From the NCBI GenBank assembly GCA_905339155.1, contig CAJPFJ010000016.1:1-64000 (forward strand): a stretch of 64,000 nucleotides of DNA, written 5' to 3'. A program made the position numbers and the translations under genes. Of the stretch, positions 27,422 through 37,264 are shown piece after piece. Source of the stretch: Methanosarcinales archaeon. GTDB lineage: Archaea; Halobacteriota; Methanosarcinia; Methanosarcinales; Methanoperedenaceae. The notes under the pieces were generated by a model. That model was not told where the DNA came from. It made no database searches and saw nothing but the letters and a program-made list of their open reading frames with translations. Each line of letters begins with the position of its first letter. Positions within the stretch are counted from its first letter, which is position 1.

Positions 27422-28534
27422 TTATTCCAGTAATTGTACAGACCTCAGGAGGTCTGTTCTTGAAACAATACCAATCATTTTCTTATCCTGTATTATAATT
27501 ATCCTTCCTATATTATTTGTGGTCATAATTTTTAATGCTTTTACTGCATCATCATCTTCCTTCAGGGTGATAATCTCTTTGGTCATTATATTTGAAACAT
27601 TAATGATTTTTCGCTCTTCCCTGGGAACATTTTGGACATCTGTAAAAGTTACTATGCCTTTTATTTCAGTCCCGTCCACAACAGGATATCCCATATGTTT
27701 GTGCTTGAACATGAAATCCACCAGTTCTTCGACAGACATTCCAAAGGGGACGCTTGTCACATCCCTTGACATTATATCCCTGATTTTCATACCTTCAAGT
27801 GTAACACTGACCTGTGTGGATTTTTCCTCTTCCGATGCACCAATGTAGATAAAAAATGCTATGAGCATGAACCATACTCCACCTGGAACAGTCAAAAATC
27901 CAAAGATGCCCAAAAATATTGCAAACATCTTACCCACATATGCAGCAGTCCGCGTTGCTTTCAGGTACGACATCCTGCCTGCAAGCACTGCTCTTAACAC
28001 CCTTCCTCCATCCATTGGAAATGCCGGAAGGAGATTGAAAATAGAAAGGGTCACGTTAATGAGACCCATCATCCAGACAAGTCGTAGAAAAGGGTTACTC
28101 ATCGGTGAATCCGGGTTACCCATGGATATATATGCCTCAAGAATTCCATAAAAAATTATCAGTGTAGAACCGATTAAAAGGCTAACAGCGGGTCCTGCCA
28201 ATGCCATCTTGAACTCTATTTTTGGATTCCTGGGGATATCTTCAAGCGAAGAAACGCCACCAAAAAGGAAAAGTGTAATTCCCTGGATATTGGAGCCGTG
28301 TTTCTTAGCTACATAGGAATGACCCAATTCATGTAAGAGAACACAGGCGAAAAGAAGGATCGCTACGGATAAACCCAGGACATATCGCAGCAATAATTGT
28401 TCAACATCGGAAAAACCAAAACTGGGAGGGTTATTCGCAAAAATGTATCCGAATACAGGTATTATTAGTAAGAATGTTATATGCAATTTTATCGGGATGC
28501 CCATTATTTTTCCTATCTGGATCGATGAATTCAT
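27422..28534 (-). CDS. Site-2 protease (M50) with C-terminal CBS pair
   Basis: A 370-residue intramembrane metalloprotease. HELGHSYVAKKHGS (zinc site, about 67-80) and NLLPAFPMDGGRVLRAVLAG (about 167-186, third ligand Asp) are both intact. About six helices span residues 13-230. Two CBS domains follow (about 250-305 and 310-368: IRDIMSRDVTSVPFGMSV, GYPVVDGTEIKGIVTF, MTTNNIGRIIIIQDKKMIGI), which in other proteins sense adenine nucleotides. Activity may therefore respond to energy charge. This is the family of SpoIVFB-like enzymes. It is immediately upstream of the TraB gene. Confidence 0.92.
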   Translation of the reverse strand: MNSSIQIGKIMGIPIKLHITFLLIIPVFGYIFANNPPSFGFSDVEQLLLRYVLGLSVAILLFACVLLHELGHSYVAKKHGSNIQGITLFLFGGVSSLEDIPRNPKIEFKMALAGPAVSLLIGSTLIIFYGILEAYISMGNPDSPMSNPFLRLVWMMGLINVTLSIFNLLPAFPMDGGRVLRAVLAGRMSYLKATRTAAYVGKMFAIFLGIFGFLTVPGGVWFMLIAFFIYIGASEEEKSTQVSVTLEGMKIRDIMSRDVTSVPFGMSVEELVDFMFKHKHMGYPVVDGTEIKGIVTFTDVQNVPREERKIINVSNIMTKEIITLKEDDDAVKALKIMTTNNIGRIIIIQDKKMIGIVSRTDLLRSVQLLE

Positions 28535-28716
28535 GAAGTCCTCTCTTCTTTAATTAAGCTTGATATGAGTTAAAATTTACTTTTTCAATAGTTTTCAATA
28601 CTATATCCTTGATTTGATTTATTATTTGTTATACGTTTTGTAAAATAAAAGAATTGCTGGTCCTTAATTTGCTTATAGTTTAAGAATGAACCATATTCCG
28701 GAACAGTACATCTCTT

Positions 28717-30912
28717 TTATCGATCCCAGAAACGATGTTGCGCTATAGCTCTAATAAAGTCCCTTGATGTTGCTCTTTTTGCATGTACGTTCACGATTAT
28801 TCCCTTTGCTGCAAGATCAGTTTCTTGCAAGGTATCTGAAAGCATTTTATTACCAGGATATAATACCCTCAATAACCCGGCACTCTCATCATCCATAGCA
28901 ATGGCTTTGCCGTGTTTATAAGCCTCATAAACGAACTGTAGCGCCCGGGCATTTTCTTTTAAGGATGCCGAACTTTTAGCCCCTCCAGGCACATATACCG
29001 CATCGAATAGAACTGAAGCTGCCGTTAAGAAACTCTGATCAACTTTAATTTCTTTTCCTGTTGCGCTTTTTATATATCCAAATTTGGGAGCTATTATTTT
29101 TGTTTTTGCGCCTTCGGCTGCCAATGCAGATCTCATTTGACTGATCGAAGCTTCATCCACGCCATCTGCGGCAAGTATAGCTATTTGTCTTGTCTTGATT
29201 GTATTTTTTATGGTGTTAACCATGCTCAATGCATCCGATTTTTTGATTGACTGCTTTACTTTTATAGGTTGATATTCCTTCGGGTCGCCATCCGCGGGAA
29301 TGATGTGGTTCATCGGGTATTCGGGTTGCTTGCGTACAGGCATTCCAAGAGTATTTGCAACGTTTGTAGCCAGCGTTTCATCAACCTGGGTGAGTAATCC
29401 CACCATACGCTGGCGGATTTCAACACTCTTTACTTTTTCTAATTCAAAACTCAAAGCATCAGTCAGGTGTTTTTTTTCTGCATCTGACTGGCTATTGTAA
29501 AACAACGTTGCCTGGCTGAAATGGTCAAAGAAACTGCGGCTTCTGCCGCGAATTTTATTTGCGTCAATCCGCTCGGTGTAACTGGTAAATCCGCCTTCTG
29601 CAGCTTTTGCCTGAATGGGATATCCGCCTTCAATAGTATTGGGTTGATAACTGGTGTTACCGCGATTAATGGTTTGCCTCATGTGCCCGTCGCGTTGATT
29701 ATTATGTACAGGGGCTATCGGGCGGTTAATTGGAATTTCATGAAAATTCGGACCCCCTAAACGAGAAAGTTGCGTATCAATATAAGAGAACAACCGTCCC
29801 TGCAAAAGCGGGTCATTGGTCAAATCGATACCGGGCACAACATTTCCAGGATGAAAGGCAACCTGTTCGGTTTCAGCAAAGAAATTGGAAGGGTTCCGGT
29901 TGAGCGTCATTTTACCGATACGTTGCACAGGAACTAATTCTTCGGGAATTATTTTAGTGGGGTCGAGCAAATCAAATTCATATTTATGTTCATCTTCTTC
30001 AGGAACTATCTGCACACCTAATTCCCATTCAGGAAACGCACCTGTTTCAATAGCTTCCCACAAATCCCTTCGATGGAAGTCCGGGTCTTTACTCGATATT
30101 ATTTGAGCTTCCTCCCAGGCTACCGAATGAACACCCAGCAGGGGTTTCCAATGGAATTTGACGAAAACTGATTTCCCATCTTCATTGATAAAGCGAAATG
30201 TATGCACCCCAAAGCCTTCCATCATACGAAAGCTGCGTGGAATCGCACGGTCGGACATTACCCACATGATCATATGCATCGATTCAGGTGTCAATGATAT
30301 AAAATCCCAAAAAGTGTCATGTGCAGAAGACGCCTGTGGGATTTCATTGTGAGGTTCAGGTTTGACAGCATGAACAAAATCAGGAAATTTTATTGCATCC
30401 TGAATAAAAAAGACAGGCATATTATTAGCCACTAAATCGTAATTGCCCTCTTTTGTATAAAATTTTACGGCAAATCCTCTTGCGTCTCTTGCCAGGTCAG
30501 AAGAACCGCGAGAACCGGCTACTGTCGAAAAACGCACAAATACAGGCGTTTTTTCCGAGGGATCTGTCAGGAATTTTGCCTTCGTATATTTAGCCATTGA
30601 TTCATACACCTGGAAGTAACCGTGTGCTGCTGTACCGCGGGCATGCACAACCCGTTCAGGAATGCGTTCATGGTCAAAATGAGTAATTTTTTCACGAAGT
30701 AGAAAATCTTCTAAAAGGGTTGGGCCTCTTTCCCCGGCTTTCAGAGAGTTCTGGTTATCATTAATGCGTGTACCCTGGTTGGTTGTGAGAAATTCTTCAG
30801 CGGCAGATTCAGTATGATACGCTAAGCTGCTAATTTTTTCATTGATGATATCCTTTTCAATTTTTTTTTCATCCCGACGTGCACCTGATGTCTTCCCAAC
30901 TTTCACTCCCAT
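28717..30912 (-). CDS. katE: Large-subunit catalase HPII (KatE type)
   Basis: Heme catalase that disproportionates H2O2. The 731-residue protein shows the catalytic His in RVVHARGTAAHGYFQV (His90), the conserved Asn region NNMPVFFIQDAIKFPDF, and the heme-ligand Tyr in RLFSYIDTQLSRLGGPNF. The C-terminal 170 residues form the class I glutamine-amidotransferase-like (DJ-1/PfpI-type) domain of large catalases (RQIAILAADGVDEASI, DAVYVPGGAKSS). The length and domain order match E. coli HPII. The ATG has GGAGG 7 bp upstream and a TATA-like ctataaataa on the minus strand at 30944-30953. A large catalase is unusual for a strict methanogen but known in Methanosarcinales relatives; transfer is possible. 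Confidence 0.95.
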   Translation of the reverse strand: MGVKVGKTSGARRDEKKIEKDIINEKISSLAYHTESAAEEFLTTNQGTRINDNQNSLKAGERGPTLLEDFLLREKITHFDHERIPERVVHARGTAAHGYFQVYESMAKYTKAKFLTDPSEKTPVFVRFSTVAGSRGSSDLARDARGFAVKFYTKEGNYDLVANNMPVFFIQDAIKFPDFVHAVKPEPHNEIPQASSAHDTFWDFISLTPESMHMIMWVMSDRAIPRSFRMMEGFGVHTFRFINEDGKSVFVKFHWKPLLGVHSVAWEEAQIISSKDPDFHRRDLWEAIETGAFPEWELGVQIVPEEDEHKYEFDLLDPTKIIPEELVPVQRIGKMTLNRNPSNFFAETEQVAFHPGNVVPGIDLTNDPLLQGRLFSYIDTQLSRLGGPNFHEIPINRPIAPVHNNQRDGHMRQTINRGNTSYQPNTIEGGYPIQAKAAEGGFTSYTERIDANKIRGRSRSFFDHFSQATLFYNSQSDAEKKHLTDALSFELEKVKSVEIRQRMVGLLTQVDETLATNVANTLGMPVRKQPEYPMNHIIPADGDPKEYQPIKVKQSIKKSDALSMVNTIKNTIKTRQIAILAADGVDEASISQMRSALAAEGAKTKIIAPKFGYIKSATGKEIKVDQSFLTAASVLFDAVYVPGGAKSSASLKENARALQFVYEAYKHGKAIAMDDESAGLLRVLYPGNKMLSDTLQETDLAAKGIIVNVHAKRATSRDFIRAIAQHRFWDR

Positions 30913-31241
30913 AAATTTTCCTCCAATTCGTGGAACACTACTATTATTTATAGTAATCCTTACTCCCTATTGTGTAAACATGCAAGTGATGGTATTTATA
31001 ATTATAGTCCAGGTCGGCTGTATGTAGTTTGAAACCTTTGGCCTTATATACCCATCTTCCCGACAGGGGAAAACGGAATGATGAATTCCTTGAGAACTCA
31101 AACTTAATATAAGTTAAATCATATAGACTTTTTGGATGGAGGGGCGAAAAAGATTTAAAGGGCATATACTAATAACCATCATTTCCCTAAATACGATAAT
31201 CTTAAGTCTAATAAACCAATTACTTATATATCAGGTAAAAT
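30913..31241. other. Intergenic region between divergent katE and lonB
   Basis: About 330 bp without a convincing gene. It holds the katE ribosome site (complement of cctcc, 30920-30924) and a TATA-like element for katE at 30944-30953. An inverted repeat AACTTA-ATA-TAAGTT at 31101-31115 could bind a dimeric regulator. Toward lonB there is an AT-rich cttatatat at 31223-31231, which is too near the ATG to be its TATA box unless the message is very short. The longest ORF here (minus strand) has no recognisable feature. Confidence 0.5.
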
Positions 31242-33155
31242 ATGGAAAATACTGAAAACGAAGTGAAGAACCAGGAACTTCTTGGCGGATTAGAAATAAT
31301 ATCCACCAAAGATATTGAGGTTCCCAAAAAATTGATCGAACAGGTCATTGGCCAGGAACATGCCGTGGAAGTAGTACGAAAAGCGGCAAATCAGCGAAGG
31401 CATGTAATGATGCTTGGAACACCGGGCACTGGAAAATCAATGCTCGCAAAAGCAATGGCTGAATTGCTTCCCAAAGAGGAATTACAGGATGTACTGGTTT
31501 ATAACAATCCTGATGATTCCAATAATCCAAAGATACGAATAGTACCTGCTGGAAAAGGCAAAGAGATCACCGATGCCCACAAAGTGGAAGCGCAAAAAAG
31601 AACAACAGCGCGTAATATGTTCATCATGCTTCTTGTCCTTGGCATCGTAGGATATTCATTTTTCGTTGGGGAATATCTCATGGGAATCATAGCAGCGGTT
31701 TTAATAGCTATGATGATGCGCCAGTTCATGCCAAAAGAAACTACTTTGATCCCCAAACTTCTCGTTTCAAACAAGAGCAAGGAGATCGCTCCTTATATTG
31801 ATGCCACTGGTGCGCACGCAGGCGCGCTTCTTGGCGATGTGCGCCACGACCCGTTCCAGTCAGGCGGACTTGAAACGCCAGCACATGACAGAGTCGAGAG
31901 CGGGGCTATCCATAAAGCCCATAAGGGCGTACTGTTCATCGACGAAATAAATACTCTCAGGATCGAATCCCAGCAGAGTCTTTTGACCGCACTCCAGGAA
32001 AAAGAATTTGCAATTACAGGACAATCTGAACGTTCAAGCGGCGCAATGGTTAAAACAGACCCCGTCCCATGTGATTTTATAATGGTGGCAGCTGGAAACC
32101 TTGATGCTATCAAAGGCATGCATCCTGCGCTTCGCTCACGTGTTAAGGGCTATGGATACGAAGTATATATGAGCGATACCATAGAGGATACGCCTGAGAA
32201 CAGGCAAAAGCTTGTCAGATTCGTTGCCCAGGAAGTAGTAAGAGATGGTAAGATACCGCATTTTGACAGTGGCGCTGTTGAAGAGATTATACGCGAAGCG
32301 CGCCGCCGCGCAGGAAGAAAAGGGCATCTGACACTTAAACTCAGGGACCTTGGAGGTCTTGTTCGTGTTGCAGGTGATATTGCACACGGGGAAAATGCAC
32401 CGCTCACCACAGCCGCACATGTTTTGAAAGCAAAGAGCATTGCCCGTTCAGTTGAACAGCAACTTGCGCACCAGTATCTTGAGCGAAGAAAAGATTATAA
32501 GCTCTATATAAAGGAGGGTGCACAGGTTGGAAGAGTAAATGGTCTAGCTGTTATGGGTGAGGATTCAGGTATAGTCCTTCCGATAATAGCTGAGGTCACA
32601 CCAACCCAATCCACATCCGAAGGCCATATAATAGCCACAGGAATGCTGAAAAATATAGCACGAGAGGCTGTGCAGAATGTATCCGCCCTTATCAAGAAGA
32701 CCACAGGCAAGGATATATCCAAAATGGATGTCCATATCCAGTTCGTGGGTACTTATGAGGGCGTAGAAGGCGATTCGGCAAGCATTTCCATAGCCACAGC
32801 GGTACTCTCCGCGATCCAGGGAATACCGGTAGACCAGACCGTAGCAATGACCGGTTCACTTTCGGTCAGGGGCGATGTGTTGCCTGTAGGAGGCGTTACA
32901 TACAAGATAGAAGCAGCAGCATTGGCTGGAATAAAAACTGTCCTCATTCCAAAATCAAATATGGGCGATGTACTCATAGAAGATGAATACAAAGATCAGA
33001 TTAGAATAATCCCTGTATCAAATATTGAAGAGGTATTGGAATACAGTCTTGTTGGTGTGGAAAAAGATGGTCTTATAGCTACCCTGAAGAAATTTGCTTC
33101 AAGAACAAAATTCGCTCTTCCTATCCCTGAACCAAAGCCTTTGAGCGTAGTGTGA
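31242..33155 (+). CDS. Membrane-anchored archaeal Lon protease (LonB)
   Basis: ATP-dependent AAA+ protease that degrades damaged and regulatory proteins at the membrane. It has 637 residues. Walker A is GTPGTGKS (59-66). Two membrane helices, about 125-143 and 145-163, are inserted in the AAA+ domain; this insertion defines LonB. Walker B is GVLFIDEIN (about 229-237). The C-terminal protease domain has the Ser-Lys dyad: Ser512 in EGDSASISIA and Lys555 in GGVTYKIEAA. All catalytic parts are intact. It is followed after 7 bp by tldD, suggesting one transcript for two proteases. Confidence 0.95.
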   Translation: MENTENEVKNQELLGGLEIISTKDIEVPKKLIEQVIGQEHAVEVVRKAANQRRHVMMLGTPGTGKSMLAKAMAELLPKEELQDVLVYNNPDDSNNPKIRIVPAGKGKEITDAHKVEAQKRTTARNMFIMLLVLGIVGYSFFVGEYLMGIIAAVLIAMMMRQFMPKETTLIPKLLVSNKSKEIAPYIDATGAHAGALLGDVRHDPFQSGGLETPAHDRVESGAIHKAHKGVLFIDEINTLRIESQQSLLTALQEKEFAITGQSERSSGAMVKTDPVPCDFIMVAAGNLDAIKGMHPALRSRVKGYGYEVYMSDTIEDTPENRQKLVRFVAQEVVRDGKIPHFDSGAVEEIIREARRRAGRKGHLTLKLRDLGGLVRVAGDIAHGENAPLTTAAHVLKAKSIARSVEQQLAHQYLERRKDYKLYIKEGAQVGRVNGLAVMGEDSGIVLPIIAEVTPTQSTSEGHIIATGMLKNIAREAVQNVSALIKKTTGKDISKMDVHIQFVGTYEGVEGDSASISIATAVLSAIQGIPVDQTVAMTGSLSVRGDVLPVGGVTYKIEAAALAGIKTVLIPKSNMGDVLIEDEYKDQIRIIPVSNIEEVLEYSLVGVEKDGLIATLKKFASRTKFALPIPEPKPLSVV

Positions 33156-33162
33156 GAAATCC

Positions 33163-34491
33163 ATGGATTTTTATGATACACGTATTATAAAGAGTGTCAG
33201 CACTTCTATTGTTCTTGATAATGGAGAGATACGTGAGATCTCGAATAATTTCTCAAGTGGAGGAGCTGTACGAGTTCTAAACGGGGGTTCATGGGGATTC
33301 GTTTCCCTCGATGGTGTTTGTGGGAATCTCGATGCTGTGATCTCATCTGCAGGAAGGCTTGCTGAGTCTGCAAGAAACAGAAGTCCAAGGCCCCCAATCG
33401 ATCTTGCCCCCATAACCGGACCCGGTCTTAAGGATCTTCCGGAGATAAAGGAAAAACCCCAGGATATTCCAATCGAAGATAAAGTCAAATTACTTCTGGA
33501 AATTGAAAAAAGTGCAAAAAAAACCGGGATACAAAGTACAAATGCCGTATATTCCGAAGCACTGATAAATGTCAAATATTCGAGTTCCGAAGGGCTTGAT
33601 TGCGAATATACTTTAACCCGTATTGGTTTTGCGATAAGTTCAATTGCGCAGTCAGAAGGCGTTTACCAGATCGGAAGGGAATCCAGGTTTGGAGTAATGG
33701 GATTTGAGATATTTAAAAAACATGATGCTTTCGCACTTGCAGAAAAAGCAGCTAATACTGCAATAGAGCTTCTATCTGCGAAAACGCCAAAAGCAGGAAC
33801 CTACCCGGTGATCCTTGACCAGGAACTTGCAGGTGTTTTTATACATGAAGCGGTCGGTCATGCAGTAGAAGCAGACCATGTTCTTGAGGGAAATTCTATC
33901 CTTTCAGGAAAAATTGGGGAACAAATAGCATCTCCCCTTATTACGGTTTATGATGACCCGTCACTTCACGAATATGGATACTATCCTTTTGATGACGAGG
34001 GCGCAGAATCAAAGAGAACCACATTAATACAGAATGGCGTGCTAAAATCCTTTATCCATTCAAGGGAAACTGCAGGCAAACTTGGCGGTGAATCCAGGAA
34101 TTCACGTGCCCAGGGGTATTCAAGACCCGTTATCAGGATGAGCAATACCTTCATAGCCCCGGACGGGATGAAATTTGATGAAATGCTCGCAGAATTAAAG
34201 GACGGGATTTATCTTAAAGGCTCACGCGGAGGCCAGGTGAATCCCGGCGAAGGAGTTTTCCAGTTCAATGCAGAGAGCGGGTTCATCGTAAAAAACGGGG
34301 AGCTGACAACATCACTCAGGGATGTTTCCCTGTCAGGGAATACTCTTGAAATATTAAATAATGTATCAGCAGTTGGAAATGACCTGGAGATGAATTCCGG
34401 ACGATGCGGTAAAGCCGGTCAGCTTGTTCCTGTTAGCGACGGTGCGCCGCATGTGCTTGTTAATAAAGCGATGGTCGGGGGAAGTGGGTAG
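33163..34491 (+). CDS. tldD: TldD metalloprotease subunit
   Basis: A 442-residue zinc protease of the TldD/TldE (PmbA) family, which cleaves unfolded peptides inside a heterodimer. The zinc motif HEAVGH is at 228-233 in GVFIHEAVGHAVEADHVLEG, followed by the GNSILSGK loop and by NPGEGVFQFNAESGF near 350-370. The motif marks this as the catalytic TldD rather than the inactive TldE partner, which is not in the window. The ATG follows lonB by 7 bp. Confidence 0.93.
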   Translation: MDFYDTRIIKSVSTSIVLDNGEIREISNNFSSGGAVRVLNGGSWGFVSLDGVCGNLDAVISSAGRLAESARNRSPRPPIDLAPITGPGLKDLPEIKEKPQDIPIEDKVKLLLEIEKSAKKTGIQSTNAVYSEALINVKYSSSEGLDCEYTLTRIGFAISSIAQSEGVYQIGRESRFGVMGFEIFKKHDAFALAEKAANTAIELLSAKTPKAGTYPVILDQELAGVFIHEAVGHAVEADHVLEGNSILSGKIGEQIASPLITVYDDPSLHEYGYYPFDDEGAESKRTTLIQNGVLKSFIHSRETAGKLGGESRNSRAQGYSRPVIRMSNTFIAPDGMKFDEMLAELKDGIYLKGSRGGQVNPGEGVFQFNAESGFIVKNGELTTSLRDVSLSGNTLEILNNVSAVGNDLEMNSGRCGKAGQLVPVSDGAPHVLVNKAMVGGSG

Positions 34492-34495
34492 CTGT

Positions 34496-35359
34496 TCACT
34501 TTCCCTTACCAGGCGGAGCATGCGGCATATATGGGGTGGGAATGAACTCAACAGATGGTCGACGCATGCCCGATTGCTGGTATAGTTCCATAAGATCATA
34601 GACTTCTATGGGCATCTGGTCATTAACTGGCAAACCCAGTCCTTTTGCCTGCTCAAAATCAATGGGATAAACATGCGTCCACCGCCCTTCGCTGAGCATT
34701 CTTGCAAGTTCTGCAGCTTTTTCAGGAGTATTGTGCTCAAGCAGCAGGGAATATACGGCTTCATATACCTGGACAATAGCCTTTCTTGCCACATCACCAA
34801 GAATAAGAGTCGCGTCATCCCTGTTAGGATTTGGCTGCTCCAGTGCCCTAAGTATGGAAACCGCGGGATAGTATCCTTGAGGTCCGCCGAGCTGCGGATC
34901 GACCGGGCCCAGGACTGCATTTGGATCCATGACGATCTCATCAGCTGCCATGGCTATCAGCGAACCTCCTGACATTGCATAATGTGGGATGAACACAGTT
35001 ATTTTTCCTTTGTGACGTTTAAGAGCACAGGCTATCTGTTCCGCGGCAAGTACAAGTCCTCCGGGCGTATGGAGCACAAGGTCTATTTGCATTTCATGCG
35101 GTGTCATGCGTATGGCTCGAAGCACAGCCTCCGAATCCTCAATATCTATGTATCGAGCAAGTGGAAAACCGAAGAAACTCATGACCTCCTGCCTGTGTAT
35201 CATACTGATCACGCGGCTATTGCGCTTTGTCTCAATCGAACGCATAATCATTTGACGCTTTGACAACAGCATTCGCTTTTGGATCAATGGTATGAAGAAT
35301 GAAATAAGTACCAGTATCCACAGGATGTCCGTGATATTAAGACTGCCCAGAATCGCCAT
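34496..35359 (-). CDS. SDH-type membrane serine protease (ClpP-class, DUF114)
   Basis: A 287-residue ClpP-fold protein of the SDH protease family (PF01972), related to SppA. One N-terminal helix (about 10-28, DILWILVLISFFIPLI) anchors it. The catalytic region is visible: VLHTPGGLVLAAEQIACALK, FIPHYAMSGGSLIAMAADEI (Ser in the MSGGS turn) and the Lys/Asp loop DPNAVLGPVDPQLGG. The ATG at 35359 is preferred over that at 35374 because GGTGAC lies 6 bp before it. Likely function: cleaving membrane or signal peptides. Convergent with tldD (4 bp between stops). Confidence 0.88.
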   Translation of the reverse strand: MAILGSLNITDILWILVLISFFIPLIQKRMLLSKRQMIMRSIETKRNSRVISMIHRQEVMSFFGFPLARYIDIEDSEAVLRAIRMTPHEMQIDLVLHTPGGLVLAAEQIACALKRHKGKITVFIPHYAMSGGSLIAMAADEIVMDPNAVLGPVDPQLGGPQGYYPAVSILRALEQPNPNRDDATLILGDVARKAIVQVYEAVYSLLLEHNTPEKAAELARMLSEGRWTHVYPIDFEQAKGLGLPVNDQMPIEVYDLMELYQQSGMRRPSVEFIPTPYMPHAPPGKGK

Positions 35360-35414
35360 ATAGTCACCTATCATTTGTTACATGATTCTGTGAAGTATTA
35401 ATAATTTCTAAGTG

Positions 35415-37031
35415 CTAATCAAGGTCACTCAAATCAGGTTTTTTCTTTGGGTTTGCGTCCTTTGCAGATGAGATCACATCGTCGATACGCAATATCATAG
35501 AAGCTGCCTCTGTTGCCGAACTTATCGCCTGGGTCTTAACACGAAGAGGTTCGATAACACCGATTTTAAGCATATCTACAGTTTTTCCTTCATAGACATC
35601 AAGGCCAACTGTTTTATTTCCCTGCTCATGCGAGCTTCGAAGTTCAACAAGCATATCAATAGCGTCAAGCCCCGCATTTTCCGCAAGTGTCTTGGGTATA
35701 ATCTCAAGTGCCTGGGCAAATTTACTGACTGCAAGCTGTTCCCTGCCCTCAAGCGTTGAAGCATATTCCCTTAAGCGAAGCGAAAGTTCTATCTCTGGTG
35801 AGCCGCCGCCGGCCAGTATTTTCTCATCTTCGATGGCCACACCTACGACCCTGAGGGCGTCATGCATAGCCCTTGCAAGGCTTGTTACAACATGTTCCGA
35901 GCCGCCGCGCAATAATATTGAATAGGTGTCGGGGTTCTTGCAGCCAGTGATGAATATCATTTCTCCATTCCCCACCATTTTTTCTTCAACAAGCGCTGCA
36001 TCGCCAAGAGTGTCGGGTTTTATCTCATCAAGGCTTGTGATGATTTTTCCTCCGGTTGCTCTTGATAATTTTAAAAGGTCGTTCTTCTTGACCCTGTGGG
36101 TTACAAAAATACCTGCTTTTGCAAGGAAATACCTGGCCATGTCATCAACGCCTTTCTGGCAGAAAACTACATTAGCGCCACTTTTTATTACCTTATCAGC
36201 CGCCGCACGTACAAGGTTTTCTTCCTGTTCAAGGAACATCCTGGTCTGTCCTATCGATTCAATAGATATCTCGGATTTTGTTTCAGTTTTCCTGACTTCA
36301 ATCGGTGTAGCAAGAATTGCTATTTTTGCGTTCTCTATCTTTGATGGCATGCTCTGGTGGGTCTTTGTCCTATCAAGGATAATACCCTCCACCAGTTCAC
36401 TGTCCTCAATGTTTCCCTCGCCGCGGCGCTCAATAGAAATGTCCTTTATGTTTACGGTCTTCTTGCCGTTTTCCTTTTTTACTATTGATTTTACAGCCGT
36501 TACTACAAGGTCTGATAATTTTTCCCTTGAAAATTCAACGCCTTTTCCTGTAAGCGCCGTTTCGGCTATCTTTCTGAGATGATCATCTGTTGAATGAACC
36601 GCAATATCTGCAAGTATTTCTTTTGATCTATGAGATGCAAGGTTATACCCATGGATAATAGTTGTTGGATGAACCCCGATTTCCATGAGCTCCTGAGCGC
36701 CTTTTAAGAATTCACCGGTCAATACTGCCGCTGTTGTAGTGCCATCGCCGACTTCGTCATCCTGTGTCTTTGCAACTTCAGCGACAAGTTTAGCGGCCGG
36801 ATGTTTTATTTTCATTTCATCAAGGATAGTGGCGCCATCGTTTGTAATTATAACAAGTCCGGCTGGGTCTGTTATCATCTTATCCATTCCCTTTGGACCA
36901 AGGGTTGTCCGCACGGCTTCAGCTACAGCGCGCGCCGCCATGATATTGCTTCTTTTTGCTTCGTCTCCTCTTGTTTCTTCCGTTCCCTGTCTTAAAATGA
37001 TGATCGGCTGTCCGCCGGTTTGGCCTTGCAT
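35415..37031 (-). CDS. Thermosome subunit (group II chaperonin)
   Basis: A 538-residue subunit of the archaeal eight-membered ring chaperonin, which folds proteins by ATP hydrolysis. Motifs: [16 protein letters not shown] (about 43-58), [13 protein letters not shown], the nucleotide-binding [16 protein letters not shown] (about 91-106), [19 protein letters not shown] (about 402-420) and the C-terminal [12 protein letters not shown]. The last residues are charged ([15 protein letters not shown]) instead of the Gly-Gly-Met tail of many thermosomes. Whether other subunits exist elsewhere is unknown. An AT-rich upstream region (37085-37140) carries the promoter. Confidence 0.96.
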   Translation of the reverse strand: MQGQTGGQPIIILRQGTEETRGDEAKRSNIMAARAVAEAVRTTLGPKGMDKMITDPAGLVIITNDGATILDEMKIKHPAAKLVAEVAKTQDDEVGDGTTTAAVLTGEFLKGAQELMEIGVHPTTIIHGYNLASHRSKEILADIAVHSTDDHLRKIAETALTGKGVEFSREKLSDLVVTAVKSIVKKENGKKTVNIKDISIERRGEGNIEDSELVEGIILDRTKTHQSMPSKIENAKIAILATPIEVRKTETKSEISIESIGQTRMFLEQEENLVRAAADKVIKSGANVVFCQKGVDDMARYFLAKAGIFVTHRVKKNDLLKLSRATGGKIITSLDEIKPDTLGDAALVEEKMVGNGEMIFITGCKNPDTYSILLRGGSEHVVTSLARAMHDALRVVGVAIEDEKILAGGGSPEIELSLRLREYASTLEGREQLAVSKFAQALEIIPKTLAENAGLDAIDMLVELRSSHEQGNKTVGLDVYEGKTVDMLKIGVIEPLRVKTQAISSATEAASMILRIDDVISSAKDANPKKKPDLSDLD

Positions 37032-37264
37032 AGATATTCTCCTGTATCAGATAATTAAATGAAATACGTCCATGGTTCCAATGATGGATTTTCCCTTGAC
37101 GTTTGGTTGTTTCATGTTTATAGTTCTATAAAAAGATTTCGCACAACCGGTTCTGTGTAGTCTTCGGAGGCTATGAATGTATGTAAATTTTCGGTTGCTG
37201 AATATAATCATACAAAACTTTTTCGAAAACTTAAAGTTCTATATTAATGGATTAACGGTTTGGT

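Noticed and set aside
30944-31165. 73-codon minus-strand ORF in the katE-lonB gap.
   Set aside because: Low complexity, no ribosome site, and it overlaps the likely katE promoter.
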